A stretch of DNA of 64,000 bases from Candidatus Aminicenantota bacterium (lineage in GTDB: Bacteria; Acidobacteriota; Aminicenantia; Aminicenantales; Aminicenantaceae). The DNA lies in contig JAUWNW010000001.1 in assembly GCA_030612445.1 (NCBI GenBank), forward strand, positions 8,001 through 72,000, read 5' to 3'. Made by a program: the position numbers and the translations under genes. The notes beneath the pieces were generated by a model. The model had not been told where the DNA came from, made no database searches, and saw nothing but the letters and a program-made list of their open reading frames with translations. Shown here piece by piece: positions 28,039 through 37,285 of this stretch (within the stretch, counting starts at the first letter, position 1; the number at the start of each line of letters is the position of its first letter).

Positions 28039-31000
28039 TTGTCTCTAAATTATTGGCTGACAGTCAAGGATACCTGGAAGAAACTCAGGCGCTTTATTAT
28101 CCTGGGGTTGATCGTTCTGCTTTTGTTGGGGGCAAGCAGTCTTGTAAAGAATCTTGTCTTAAATCAGGTTAAGAAAAAGATTCAATCAACTTTTGGTTAT
28201 ACCAGACTGTACCTTTCGCTTTTTCCTCCTGCCCTTATCATAGAAAACGCCAGGTCAGTTTCATCCTCGCCTTTTTTCTCCGCCCGGAAAATCTCAGTTA
28301 AGATCTCTACCAGGGCACTTCTGTCAAGGCATAAACCCTTTATTGTCCTGGTAGATAACCCGGTTTTGCGTATTTACGAGATATCAGATAAAGCTAATAC
28401 CGGGAAAAAAGGAAAGTTTACCCTGGATTTCCCTTTTGCGGTTGAGAGAGGATTGATAAGAGAAGGAGAGGTGTATTACTGGGGAAAAGAATCTCGTATT
28501 CATTCTCAGGGGGTCAATGCTTTTTTTATTCAGCGGGGAAATACTTTTACTCTTAGAGCTGAGGTGGAGAAAAATGAGTTGGATTTAGGAAGGGGGCTTC
28601 CTCGGATTAATGGCAGAGTGAAGCTGGCACTGGAGGGACAGGGTAAAAAAATTGATATAAAGCGCTTAACTATAGTAGGAAGTGATGGGATCGTTAAGGC
28701 AAAAGGGCGTTTAGTCGATCTTTTAAAGCCTGAGTTTGAGCTGGATACTTCCTTAAATCTGCGAACGCCTCTGATGGCGGAATTACTGAAACTTCCTTTT
28801 AAATGGGAAGGGAAGGCTAAAGCGGAGGGGATTTTAAGCAGAAAAGAAGAGGATATTGTTTTTGAGGGAGAAGTTTCAAGCAGCTCTCTAGTTCTAAATG
28901 ATGTCCCCTTTGGAGACATTACAGGCGTGGTAAATTTTAGGGAATCTTCAGGAGGTTTTGTTGAACTTGATATCCGGAAAAAAGGTTTGCCTAATGAGTA
29001 TTTGAAAATATTTTTTAAAGCAGGTAAGGTTGAAGGCCTTGCTCGGCATCTCCATCTAGACTCTATAGCGAATTTCCTTAAACTGCCTTGGCCGGTTTCG
29101 TCTCCAATCTGGGGGAATTTTACAATTATTGATAATCATTTGACTGTGAATGCTGAATTTAAAGACAAGCTTGAGCTAAAAAGGCCGGGCCGGTTTCCTT
29201 TTAATGGAAAAGTAAATTTGGATTGGGATGGGAAGGATAGAATTTCTTTTTTTGCCCCTGATATTAATTCAAGTTTTTCCAGAATGAATGTCCAAGGCAG
29301 TCTGACCCTGGCCCGGGAACTTAATATCATATTTGAGGGAGAAGTGAAGGACGGAAAGCAAGCCCGGCAATTTACGGAACTTATCCTTAGAAGAAAATTT
29401 AAATTTCCAGAGATAAGGGGTGCCGGCAAAGCTAAGCTTGAACTTTTTGGTGATTATAATTCCCCCCAGGTCAAAGCCGGGTTTTCGCTGATAACTGCCG
29501 GTTTTGATAAGCTTGATGCTGAAGCTGTAGAGGGAGAGATCGAGCTTATAAGAAACGATTTTTTTGGCAGGTTTACTGTAAAAGATCCGTTTTTTAATGG
29601 TAGAATCGGTCTATTTTCGAATCCGGAACAGACTACGGTGAATATTTGGGTAGATAAGGGTAGAGTAGAGACCATACTTCCGGCTTTTGAAATCGATCTC
29701 CCTCTTAAGGGAAAAGCTTCTGGTTATTTTGAGTATAAAGAAAGAAATAAGAAGCTATCCTTTAACGGTTCCTTTTCCGGAGCCCGGATTAATCTTGCTG
29801 GCCAGGAGCTAAACGATGTGAGGGGAAAGATTAAAGGGGACGATAAAACAGTATCTTTTCCTGAGCTTAGATTCAAGTTTTATCAAGGAGAAGTAAAAGG
29901 CAATGCTTTTCTCAGCCCTGAAACCAGTGAATTTGATATTGACCTTGAGGGAAAAAATATCGATCTTTCCCTGCTTTATAAGGAGATGAAAGGCCTGTGT
30001 TCGTTAAACTTGAGTGGAAAAGGTAGGTTTGGAAAGGACCTAATCTTGGGAAAATACAGGGTTGAAAATCTTCATTTCCCGCCTTTTCAGCCAACCCGGG
30101 CTGAGGGGGATATCAAGCTGAATCTAAAAGAGAAGACCCTGCAGCTTGATCTGAAGGGAAATTTTATTCCGGGAGAGAATCATTTTTCGGTTTCGCTTGG
30201 GATTCCGTTTGGCGATACCCCTATGTCTGGCAGTATCAAGGGTGGTTTTAACAATCTGAATATTCTGCTTCCCTGGAGAGGTGCTAAGGGCAACATAAAC
30301 TATTTAGCAGATATCAGTGGCACTCGTCTTTTGCCGCAGATAAAAGGAGTAATTGACATTAAGGGGTCCATCCTGCCTTTTCCCCGGTTTGCTCATGCTT
30401 TTAGGGATTTTTCCGGATTGGTCTTTGTAGAGAATGGAGATTTTTCCATACGTTCCTTTCAGGGTAAATTTGGAGGTGGGGATATCAAGGGCTCAGGGAT
30501 GCTTAAAATCGGCAGTAAAGGACTTGAAAAAATCGACATTAGAGGGGAAGGGAAAAAACTGTCCCTTGCCCTACTAGAAAGAACAAGAGTCCTAGCTGAT
30601 GGAAAGCTAAACCTGATCTGGGATAAAAACCGTTTTGTCTTGGATGGCGATTTATTTATTAACCAGCTTTCCTGGCGGCGGGAGTTGACCGAAAAGCTTT
30701 CATTTTCTTCAAGTGCTTATCAACAGATGCAGAATAAACCCGGTTTTTTTGATGCCTTGAATTTGAATATACATTTACGGGCGGATGATAATGCCTGGAT
30801 GGAAAATTCCTTAGGAAGGATACGGGGGAAGTTTGATTTGACTATTTCCGGCAGTGTATTAAATCCTGTTCTTTTAGGAGAGATCGAAGCTCTGGGAGGG
30901 AGTGTTGATTTCCAGGACAGAGATTTTAAGGTTTTAGAGGGCAGGATAAGTTTTTTTAATCCTGTAGCAATTGAGCCGTATATTCGTTTCCAGGGAGAGA

Positions 31001-31476
31001 CATATGTAAAGGACTACCGAGTGACATTTTCTCTTAACGGCCTCTCCAACAAGTTAATCCCTAAGTTTGGTTCCTCACCTCCTTTGCCTCAGGAAGATGT
31101 ATTGGCTCTGCTTGCTCTGGGAGAGGCTTTCCGGCGCACATATCATTATGATAGAAGCATGAGGCAGGGAGCAGCTTCTATGGTTTCCTTTTCCTTGTCA
31201 GAAGAAGCAAAAAAACGGGCGGAAAAAATTTTCAATGTTGACAGGATTCGCATAGATCCTTTTGTTTTGGGCTCTACAGCGGAAGTGACCGCTCGCTTAA
31301 CACTTGGAAAAAAACTTTCGAGAAATATTTCCATTCTTTATTCTACAAATTTAAGCACTCAGCGTGAGGAGATAATGCGTTTAGAGTGGGAAATTTCAAA
31401 AGATCTGTCTATAGTTGGAATTAGGGATGAAACTGGACGCATAAGTTTGGATGTTAAAATTCACAAACGTTTTTAA
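28039..31476 (+). CDS. tamB: TamB-like inner-membrane-anchored translocation/assembly protein
   Basis: 1145 residues. One membrane helix at about 18-38 is followed by a very long beta-rich periplasmic region, as in AsmA/TamB proteins that bridge the envelope and move lipids or assist barrel assembly. The C-terminal DUF490-type end is recognisable: VLLGEIEALGGSVDFQDRDF, SPPLPQEDVLALLALGEAF, and LGKKLSRNISILYSTNLS. Translation starts at TTG behind a GGAG site. Its end overlaps the Omp85 gene by 26 nt, matching the tamB-tamA partnership, though in reverse order to E. coli. Confidence 0.88.
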   Translation: MSLNYWLTVKDTWKKLRRFIILGLIVLLLLGASSLVKNLVLNQVKKKIQSTFGYTRLYLSLFPPALIIENARSVSSSPFFSARKISVKISTRALLSRHKPFIVLVDNPVLRIYEISDKANTGKKGKFTLDFPFAVERGLIREGEVYYWGKESRIHSQGVNAFFIQRGNTFTLRAEVEKNELDLGRGLPRINGRVKLALEGQGKKIDIKRLTIVGSDGIVKAKGRLVDLLKPEFELDTSLNLRTPLMAELLKLPFKWEGKAKAEGILSRKEEDIVFEGEVSSSSLVLNDVPFGDITGVVNFRESSGGFVELDIRKKGLPNEYLKIFFKAGKVEGLARHLHLDSIANFLKLPWPVSSPIWGNFTIIDNHLTVNAEFKDKLELKRPGRFPFNGKVNLDWDGKDRISFFAPDINSSFSRMNVQGSLTLARELNIIFEGEVKDGKQARQFTELILRRKFKFPEIRGAGKAKLELFGDYNSPQVKAGFSLITAGFDKLDAEAVEGEIELIRNDFFGRFTVKDPFFNGRIGLFSNPEQTTVNIWVDKGRVETILPAFEIDLPLKGKASGYFEYKERNKKLSFNGSFSGARINLAGQELNDVRGKIKGDDKTVSFPELRFKFYQGEVKGNAFLSPETSEFDIDLEGKNIDLSLLYKEMKGLCSLNLSGKGRFGKDLILGKYRVENLHFPPFQPTRAEGDIKLNLKEKTLQLDLKGNFIPGENHFSVSLGIPFGDTPMSGSIKGGFNNLNILLPWRGAKGNINYLADISGTRLLPQIKGVIDIKGSILPFPRFAHAFRDFSGLVFVENGDFSIRSFQGKFGGGDIKGSGMLKIGSKGLEKIDIRGEGKKLSLALLERTRVLADGKLNLIWDKNRFVLDGDLFINQLSWRRELTEKLSFSSSAYQQMQNKPGFFDALNLNIHLRADDNAWMENSLGRIRGKFDLTISGSVLNPVLLGEIEALGGSVDFQDRDFKVLEGRISFFNPVAIEPYIRFQGETYVKDYRVTFSLNGLSNKLIPKFGSSPPLPQEDVLALLALGEAFRRTYHYDRSMRQGAASMVSFSLSEEAKKRAEKIFNVDRIRIDPFVLGSTAEVTARLTLGKKLSRNISILYSTNLSTQREEIMRLEWEISKDLSIVGIRDETGRISLDVKIHKRF

Positions 31477-34225
31477 ACGCAAAAATCGAAACAGGATTAT
31501 TTTCTGGGGGGTGGTTATGCTCTATGTGCTGTTTTTAGGGAGCACTGTGCTCTATTCCCAGGAAAATATTGCTCCCAAGCTTATAAATAGCGTTTCGATC
31601 ATGATCGACCATCAGGCCGGCGGCGAGGAAATTGAAGACTTAATCACAATTCGGCCAGGGGATTTATTTTCTCTAAAAAAAATAAACAATAGTATTAAAC
31701 AGATATATAAAACCGGGCTTTTTTCTGAAATTAAGGTTCTAAAAGCAGGGGGAAATAGACTTGACCTGACTTTTCTTTTGTCTAGCAGATTTTTTGTAAG
31801 GAAGATATTTTTTCAAGGCAGTGATGGTGTTCCCGGAAGAAAGCTGAGAGAAGGCCTGTTTAGTTTAACTGAAGGGGGTTCTTTTTCCGAAAGCAAGCTG
31901 AAAAAAGCGGTTGAAGAGATACAAGAGGCCTTACGTATTAGCGGCTATTTTAATGCCCTGGTAAAAGTTAATAGAGATAAAATCCCTGATAGTAATCAGA
32001 TCGATGTTTTTTTTGAGATTCGATCTTCCGGGAGATATGAGGTTGAAGGTGTCGATTTTGAAGGGAAACTGATTTTTTCCCCCCAGAAGTTGAAGAATAG
32101 TATGGCGACCAGAGTTGGAAAAGTATTTAGACCAAAGGTCCTGGAGAAGGACATTCAAAAACTTAAGGAGCTTTATATTGCCGAGGATTTTCAGAGAGTT
32201 GATATCAAGATTAAACGGCAGGATTTCCATGAAAAGAAAAAGAGTGTTTTTCTTGTCCTAGAGGTTTTACCTAACGAAAAAATCGAGATATCAATCACTG
32301 GAGCGGAGGTTCCCTTAGCTCTTATTAAGCCGATTTGGGAGGCCAGGATTTTTGAAGAATGGGGGCTGGAGGAAGGAGAATCAAAAATAATCGAATACCT
32401 AAGGGAAAAGAGATACCTTTTTGCTAGTGTTGATTCAAGTATTAAGCGGGAAGATAACAAGATCCAGATAATTTACAAGGTGTCTCCAGGAAGGAAGTGT
32501 CGAATTGAGGGTATCTCTTTTAGAGGAGTAAGTTATTTTACCGTTGAGCAGCTGGAAGAAGCCTTGTCCCTGGAAAAAAACATCCTATTCCTCAGTAAGA
32601 TAAGCGGCTCCCGTTTATTTGAGATTCCTGATGAGATAAAGTTCTTATATAGAACGAATGGATTTCCTGAAACCGATGTTGTTCTTAATTTTGAAAGAAG
32701 GGGGACTAAGGTAAAGCCTATCTTTTTTGTGGAAGAAGGAAAGCAACTCAATATAAAAATCCTTTTGGTTGAAGGAGCCGTTTTGTTTTCTAAAGCAAGC
32801 CTGCTAAAACAAATCGATAGTATTGAGGGTGGGCCTTTTTATTCTCCCAGCATACAAAAAGATGTGGAAAGGCTTGAAAAATTTTATTTAAATGAAGGTG
32901 TGCGCGGCTCTGAAGTAAAAGCGGAAGTTCAAGCGGAGGACGATAATTTATATTCAGTTGAATTTCAAATCAAAGAAGGACAAAAAGTCAAAATAGAAAA
33001 CATTATCATCACCGGCAATAGTAATACTCGGATAAATACCATCCAGCGAGAGCTTATGATAAAAGCGGGGGATTTTGCTCATTACAACAGGATACGAGAG
33101 ACTGAAAGAAGATTGGAAAATCTTGGTATATTCACTGAAGTCAATGTAGAAGAGATAATTCTTGCTGAAGGAAAAGAGAACCTCCTTATCAGAGTAAGAG
33201 AGGGGGAGAAAAATTATGTTGGTTTGGGTGTGGGCCTGGAGACAAAAAATGAGCCCCGTTCTTTTGACATCTGGAATAATATTGTAAGGCCCAGAGGCAC
33301 TGCGGAATATATCCGCAGCAATATATTTGGCACAGCTGCTCGGGTAAGCCTTGTAGGACAGCTAAGTCTTAAAGAGAAGCGGGCGGTTTTTTCTTGGGAA
33401 CAGCCTTATTTTTTCGGTATTCCTATCCAGACATTTTTAAATGCCTGGCTGGAGCAGGAAGAGCGGAAGAGTTACAGTTTTGCCCGCCGCGGCATCAGTC
33501 TGTCGGGAATCAAGCATCTTTCAGATAAAGAGGATATGGTGCTTCTTACTACTTTAAGGCTTGCCCAAACAAAGTTGTTTGACCTGAAGATCGCAGAGGC
33601 TGGAGTCGACAGGCAGCATTTTCCCTTTTCCGCCACTTCTATTTCTGGAAGTTTTATCTGGGATAAGCGAAGTGATCCCTTTAATCCTGGAGGCGGATTC
33701 TTTTTCTCAAGTGTATTGGAGTGGGCATATCCGCTTTTTAATGCGGAATCAGATTTTCTTAAGTCCTATTCAAAATATCAGCATTATTTTCTTGTATGGC
33801 ATCAGGTTTTGTTCAGTGTTACTTCTCGGATCGGCCTGGGAGGAGGGAGGATGCCGATCCATGAACGTTTTTTTGCTGGCGGCAGTAACTCTTTCCGTGG
33901 TGCTGAATTTGATGACCTTGGTCCAAAAGACCCCACATCTTTAGAGCCGGTGGGAGGGAAAGCCTTGATACTGTTTAATTTTGAGTTGACGTTTCCGCTT
34001 TTACATCAGTTTAAGGATTTATCAGGGGCGGTTTTTTATGATAAGGGAAGTGTTTTTTCAAAAAGAAACCAGGTTAGTTTGGCCGGGTTGCAGGATGCTC
34101 TTGGACTTGGACTGCGCTATCGTACGCCTATGGGGCCAGTCCGTCTGGAGCTGGGTTGGAATTTGGATGCTCCCAAAGAAACTAATAGCTTATTTTTTTT
34201 CATTACGATAGGGAATATATTTTAA
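31451..34225 (+). CDS. Omp85-family outer-membrane protein with about seven POTRA domains
   Basis: 924 residues. After a cytoplasmic basic stretch and an export helix (about 15-37, ending LYSQ), seven successive POTRA-like units can be parsed at roughly 46-110, 112-190, 192-278, 280-345, 348-430, 433-508 and 511-585; BamA normally has five and TamA three. The barrel follows from about 590. GSNSFRGAE is the VRGF-type motif, and the C-terminus ends FITIGNIF with the terminal Phe. Coupled to tamB, which favours a TamA role, but the only Omp85 gene seen here could equally be BamA. Confidence 0.88.
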   Translation: MLKFTNVFKRKNRNRIIFWGVVMLYVLFLGSTVLYSQENIAPKLINSVSIMIDHQAGGEEIEDLITIRPGDLFSLKKINNSIKQIYKTGLFSEIKVLKAGGNRLDLTFLLSSRFFVRKIFFQGSDGVPGRKLREGLFSLTEGGSFSESKLKKAVEEIQEALRISGYFNALVKVNRDKIPDSNQIDVFFEIRSSGRYEVEGVDFEGKLIFSPQKLKNSMATRVGKVFRPKVLEKDIQKLKELYIAEDFQRVDIKIKRQDFHEKKKSVFLVLEVLPNEKIEISITGAEVPLALIKPIWEARIFEEWGLEEGESKIIEYLREKRYLFASVDSSIKREDNKIQIIYKVSPGRKCRIEGISFRGVSYFTVEQLEEALSLEKNILFLSKISGSRLFEIPDEIKFLYRTNGFPETDVVLNFERRGTKVKPIFFVEEGKQLNIKILLVEGAVLFSKASLLKQIDSIEGGPFYSPSIQKDVERLEKFYLNEGVRGSEVKAEVQAEDDNLYSVEFQIKEGQKVKIENIIITGNSNTRINTIQRELMIKAGDFAHYNRIRETERRLENLGIFTEVNVEEIILAEGKENLLIRVREGEKNYVGLGVGLETKNEPRSFDIWNNIVRPRGTAEYIRSNIFGTAARVSLVGQLSLKEKRAVFSWEQPYFFGIPIQTFLNAWLEQEERKSYSFARRGISLSGIKHLSDKEDMVLLTTLRLAQTKLFDLKIAEAGVDRQHFPFSATSISGSFIWDKRSDPFNPGGGFFFSSVLEWAYPLFNAESDFLKSYSKYQHYFLVWHQVLFSVTSRIGLGGGRMPIHERFFAGGSNSFRGAEFDDLGPKDPTSLEPVGGKALILFNFELTFPLLHQFKDLSGAVFYDKGSVFSKRNQVSLAGLQDALGLGLRYRTPMGPVRLELGWNLDAPKETNSLFFFITIGNIF

Positions 34226-34226
34226 A

Positions 34227-34955
34227 ATGCCTAAGAAAAATACATTTTATCCAGGTTTAATTCTTTTTATGTTTTTATCTACTCTCATATTTTTTACGCC
34301 TGCTAAGGGAGAAGTTAAAATTGTCGATGGGATTGTTGCCGTTGTCAATGATGATATTATTACTCTTACAGATATAAGGATTGTCCAGGCATTTAACTTC
34401 TTAGGCAGGGAAATGGATAGAGGGGTAGTATATGATTATAATGATGTCCTTGAAAGTATGATAAAGCAGAAACTTGCAGTCCGGATGACAGGGGAGACAG
34501 ATATAATAGGAGCGGCTGAATTAGGCATTGCCCTGCAAAGAGAATTGGACAAATTGAACAAAGAGTTTTTAAAAATAGAGCTTGAGCGGTTTGATCTTAA
34601 GATTGATGATCTAAAAGAGTATCTTATAGAGAAGATCTTATATCAAAGTGTTATCTCCAGAAGGTTCAGCCGGGAAATTTTTGTTAATTTAAAAGAGATT
34701 GAGGTTTATTATGAGGGAAGATACCTTCCTGCGCAAAAGGAGAAAAATCAAAAACCGCAGCCGATGATGAAGATTTTAAGCGAGATCGAATCCATTGTCA
34801 AAGAGGAAAAAGCAGAAAAGCAGATTGAAGAATGGCTTAAATATTTGACTGACAAAGCTGATATTCAAGTATTTACGGATAAATACCCTGAATACTTTAA
34901 TAGCCTGGATTATGCACGAGTCGAGGTTGCTGCAGATGCGAGGCGCAGGGGATGA
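34227..34955 (+). CDS. SurA N-terminal-domain-like periplasmic protein, 3' end replaced by a repeat
   Basis: 242 residues as read. A signal peptide (about 1-28) is followed by VDGIVAVVNDDIITLTDI, the hallmark start of SurA-type chaperones, and a helical body. There is no parvulin PPIase domain. It lies one base after the Omp85 gene, so a role in barrel assembly is likely. From about 34904 the reading frame enters the left end and core of repeat E4, so the last ~17 residues (ending ARVEVAADARRRG) and the TGA are repeat-derived. The original C-terminus was probably only slightly longer than the residue-225 region. Confidence 0.7.
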   Translation: MPKKNTFYPGLILFMFLSTLIFFTPAKGEVKIVDGIVAVVNDDIITLTDIRIVQAFNFLGREMDRGVVYDYNDVLESMIKQKLAVRMTGETDIIGAAELGIALQRELDKLNKEFLKIELERFDLKIDDLKEYLIEKILYQSVISRRFSREIFVNLKEIEVYYEGRYLPAQKEKNQKPQPMMKILSEIESIVKEEKAEKQIEEWLKYLTDKADIQVFTDKYPEYFNSLDYARVEVAADARRRG

Positions 34956-35099
34956 AGCTGTGGTAAAGACAGAAAATAGTAAATGGTAAATGGTAAAACC
35001 GTGAAATGTTAGTTAAAATTCTTACATTTAATGAAATTCTGATGTGGCTGACGCGAGCACAAGCCATACCTGAATTTCATTTTTTATGAATAGTTCAGG
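34904..35099 (+). repeat. Dispersed element copy E4 (196 bp)
   Basis: Left end CCTGGATTATGCACGAGTCG at 34904, then the conserved core up to GAAGCTGTGGTA at 34954-34965. After that the sequence differs from other copies, including AGTAAATGGTAAATGGTAAA. It then has its own inner inverted repeat AATGAAATTC / GAATTTCATT (35032-35082) and the standard right end TTTTTTATGAATAGTTCAGG. It begins inside the SurA-like reading frame. Confidence 0.8.
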
Positions 35100-35103
35100 A
35101 TAA

Positions 35104-35356
35104 CCTGGATTATTCACGAGTCGAGGTTGCTGCAGATGCGAGGCGCAGGGGATGAAGCTGTGGTATTTCACTGCGAATCCGCTGCAACAAAGCAGATGCG
35201 GTGAGATCGATTCGCCTGAAAGGTAAAAAATGCCGATTAATAATAGAAATTACATTGTGAACGAAATAGTAAATAGGATTTACGTATAAATCAGTGTAAA
35301 ATACTGATTTAGAAGAAGTTGTCATACAGATCGACATTTTTTATGAATAGTTCAGG
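35104..35356 (+). repeat. Dispersed element copy E5 (253 bp, complete)
   Basis: Follows E4 after four bases. Left end CCTGGATTATTCACGAGTCG, full core (about 84% identical to E1 by eye), inner stem AAAAAATGCCGAT / ATCGACATTTTTT around a loop of about 90 nt unrelated to other loops, and right end ATGAATAGTTCAGG at 35343-35356. Near the right end, TTGTCA-17-TATGAA could act as a weak promoter for fabD. No gene lies between 34956 and 35380. Confidence 0.82.
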
Positions 35357-35380
35357 ATAGAAGAATAAAAGGGTAATGTA

Positions 35381-36304
35381 ATGAGTAAAATGGTTTTTTT
35401 ATTTCCAGGGCAGGCTTCCCAGCATGTTGGCATGGGAAAGGAATTTTATGAGTCGTTCTCTTTTGCCCGCGAAGTTTTTGGGCGGGCGGATGAGATCCTT
35501 GGATATAAGATCTCCCGTTTATGTTTTGCAGGCCCGGAGGATGAATTGAAGATGACGCAGAATACCCAGCCGGCGCTGCTGGTCGTAAGTTATATTGCTT
35601 ATTCTCTATTGGGCGCTGAACCTTTTATTGCGGCTGGACACAGCCTGGGAGAATACTCAGCCCTGGTTGCGGCTAAGGCCATAAAATTTGAAGATGCTGT
35701 TCTGCTGGTTCATAAAAGAGGGAAGTATATGCAGGAGGCGGTTCCGGTAGGAGTAGGCTCTATGGCAGCTGTTATCGGGGCAGACTATGAATCTGTAAAA
35801 AAAGCGGTAAGCAAAGTCAATTGTGGTGTGTTAGCGATAGCCAACTGGAACAGCCGGGAGCAGATCGTTGTTGCCGGGCATAAGGAAGCAGTAGAGGAAT
35901 TGGTGTCCCAAGTTGATGCTTTTAAAACTGTTATATTACCGGTTAGTGCCCCTTTTCACTGTGAACTGATGAAGGGAGCGGAAAAAAAACTTGCCTATGA
36001 CCTTGATTATATTGAGGTTAAGGATTTAAAATTTCCCATTATCACCAATGTAGATGCAAAAATGATTAAAACAGGAAATGAGGCCAGAGATGCTCTGAAG
36101 CGTCAGGTCAGCCGAACAGTGCTCTGGCATAAATCCATGGAGGTCCTGGAAAAAGAAAAAGTCGATCTTGCAATCGAACTTGGGTCAGGCAAAGTCCTCT
36201 CCGCGCTCATAAAGCGGACATCCCGCAGATGGACCCCCAGGCCGGTTTTGCTTAATGTGGAAGATACAGAAAGCCTAGCTAAGGCAGAGACGGCGCTGAA
36301 ATAG
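35381..36304 (+). CDS. fabD: Malonyl-CoA:acyl carrier protein transacylase
   Basis: Loads malonyl groups onto ACP for fatty acid synthesis. 307 residues with FLFPGQASQHVGMG, TQPALLVVS, the nucleophile elbow GHSLGEYSAL (Ser88), and PVSAPFHCELM (His193). It stands alone between two repeat clusters; no fabH, fabG, plsX or acpP is adjacent, unlike the usual fab cluster. Confidence 0.95.
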   Translation: MSKMVFLFPGQASQHVGMGKEFYESFSFAREVFGRADEILGYKISRLCFAGPEDELKMTQNTQPALLVVSYIAYSLLGAEPFIAAGHSLGEYSALVAAKAIKFEDAVLLVHKRGKYMQEAVPVGVGSMAAVIGADYESVKKAVSKVNCGVLAIANWNSREQIVVAGHKEAVEELVSQVDAFKTVILPVSAPFHCELMKGAEKKLAYDLDYIEVKDLKFPIITNVDAKMIKTGNEARDALKRQVSRTVLWHKSMEVLEKEKVDLAIELGSGKVLSALIKRTSRRWTPRPVLLNVEDTESLAKAETALK

Positions 36305-36340
36305 GCTTTATCACAATAATCCCTACTTTTTAACCTGTCG

Positions 36341-36449
36341 TGAATAATCCAGTCCACATTTTACCCTAATTCCTAAGACATAACGATTGACCATTTTGTT
36401 TTTGTTGTAATTTCTATTTAAAATCGACATTTTTTATGAATAGTTCAGG
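36341..36449. repeat. Dispersed element remnant E6
   Basis: Starts with a left end in reverse orientation (TGAATAATCCAG at 36341-36352) and finishes with a forward right end ATCGACATTTTTTATGAATA, TTCAGG at 36437-36449. The 80 nt between are AT-rich and contain no core. It looks like a rearranged or internally replaced copy. The 178-nt fabD/HAD interval holds nothing else recognised. Confidence 0.65.
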
Positions 36450-36482
36450 TTAAAAGTACGGAGTATTATGATGAACCTGATT

Positions 36483-37283
36483 TTACTGGTTTTTCTGCAG
36501 TTTTATTATTGCCCCAATATTTTCAGCCACCAGGGTTGGGAGCTTGTCAAGTTTTCCAAGGTCGCAGGGCTGAGTTTCTCCACTCAGCACCAGGATGAAA
36601 TCGCAGGAAAGACGATTTGCCAATTCCATATCCGTGTATATCCTATCTCCTATTATTACTATTTCAGCTGAAGATACTTTGTGTTTTTTCAGGATATGGC
36701 TTAGCATTTCTGGGTTAGGTTTTCCAAAGATCCTTCTCGGTTTTTTCCCGGTAGCTTTTTCAAAAAGAGCCAGCATGGCTCCCACATCCGGTATAGGCCC
36801 CTCAGACGTAGGACAAACAAAATCTGGGTGGGTGGCAAGCAGTTCGATCCCGCTTAACAGGTGAAGTGCACCTGTTTTTAATTTTTTATAGGTAAGTTCA
36901 GTATCATACCCGAGAATTACATATTTCGGGTTCAGAGAGTCTGTGGATATTCCGGCTTTTATAAACATATCCTGCATGGAGCGGGTGCCGATAACATATG
37001 TGTTTTTTACTTTCCGGTTGAGTAAAAAATCAATGACTCCGTCAGTGGACAGGATAATACGAGCTTCTGTGGTTTCAATGCCCAGACGTGAGATTTTATC
37101 TACATAGTCTTTTTTGGAGCGGGATGAGTTATTGGATAGAAAATAGTAAAAAACCCCTTGATTCTGTAAGAAATTCAAGAATTTTTTTGCTCCCGGCAGA
37201 AGCTTGTTTCCCAGATAAACCGTTCCGTCCAGGTCCAGGAAAACTATTTTTTTTGTTTTGAAACTGAGGTTGAATTCCGGCAT
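36483..37283 (-). CDS. HAD-superfamily class IIA phosphatase (NagD/phosphoglycolate phosphatase-like)
   Basis: 266 residues. FLDLDGTVYLGN carries the nucleophile Asp17 and acid Asp19; FLSNNSSRSKKDYV is motif II with the class IIA cap following. RRIFGKPNPEM gives the motif III Lys, and VIIGDRIYTDMELAN the metal Asp. Relatives dephosphorylate sugar phosphates, phosphoglycolate or nucleotides; the substrate cannot be read from sequence. Two bases separate it from the upstream phosphatidyltransferase gene on the same strand. Confidence 0.88.
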   Translation of the reverse strand: MPEFNLSFKTKKIVFLDLDGTVYLGNKLLPGAKKFLNFLQNQGVFYYFLSNNSSRSKKDYVDKISRLGIETTEARIILSTDGVIDFLLNRKVKNTYVIGTRSMQDMFIKAGISTDSLNPKYVILGYDTELTYKKLKTGALHLLSGIELLATHPDFVCPTSEGPIPDVGAMLALFEKATGKKPRRIFGKPNPEMLSHILKKHKVSSAEIVIIGDRIYTDMELANRLSCDFILVLSGETQPCDLGKLDKLPTLVAENIGAIIKLQKNQ

Positions 37284-37285
37284 GT

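Noticed and set aside
35110-35337. Open reading frames inside the dispersed element that end in a shared STRE peptide (also at 61054-61248 and in E1)
   Set aside because: The frame is open in three copies, but most differences between copies change the amino acid and the inner part is unrelated, so the conservation is of nucleotide structure, not of a protein.
34904-35356. CRISPR array
   Set aside because: Two long adjacent copies with no short regularly spaced repeats and no cas genes.
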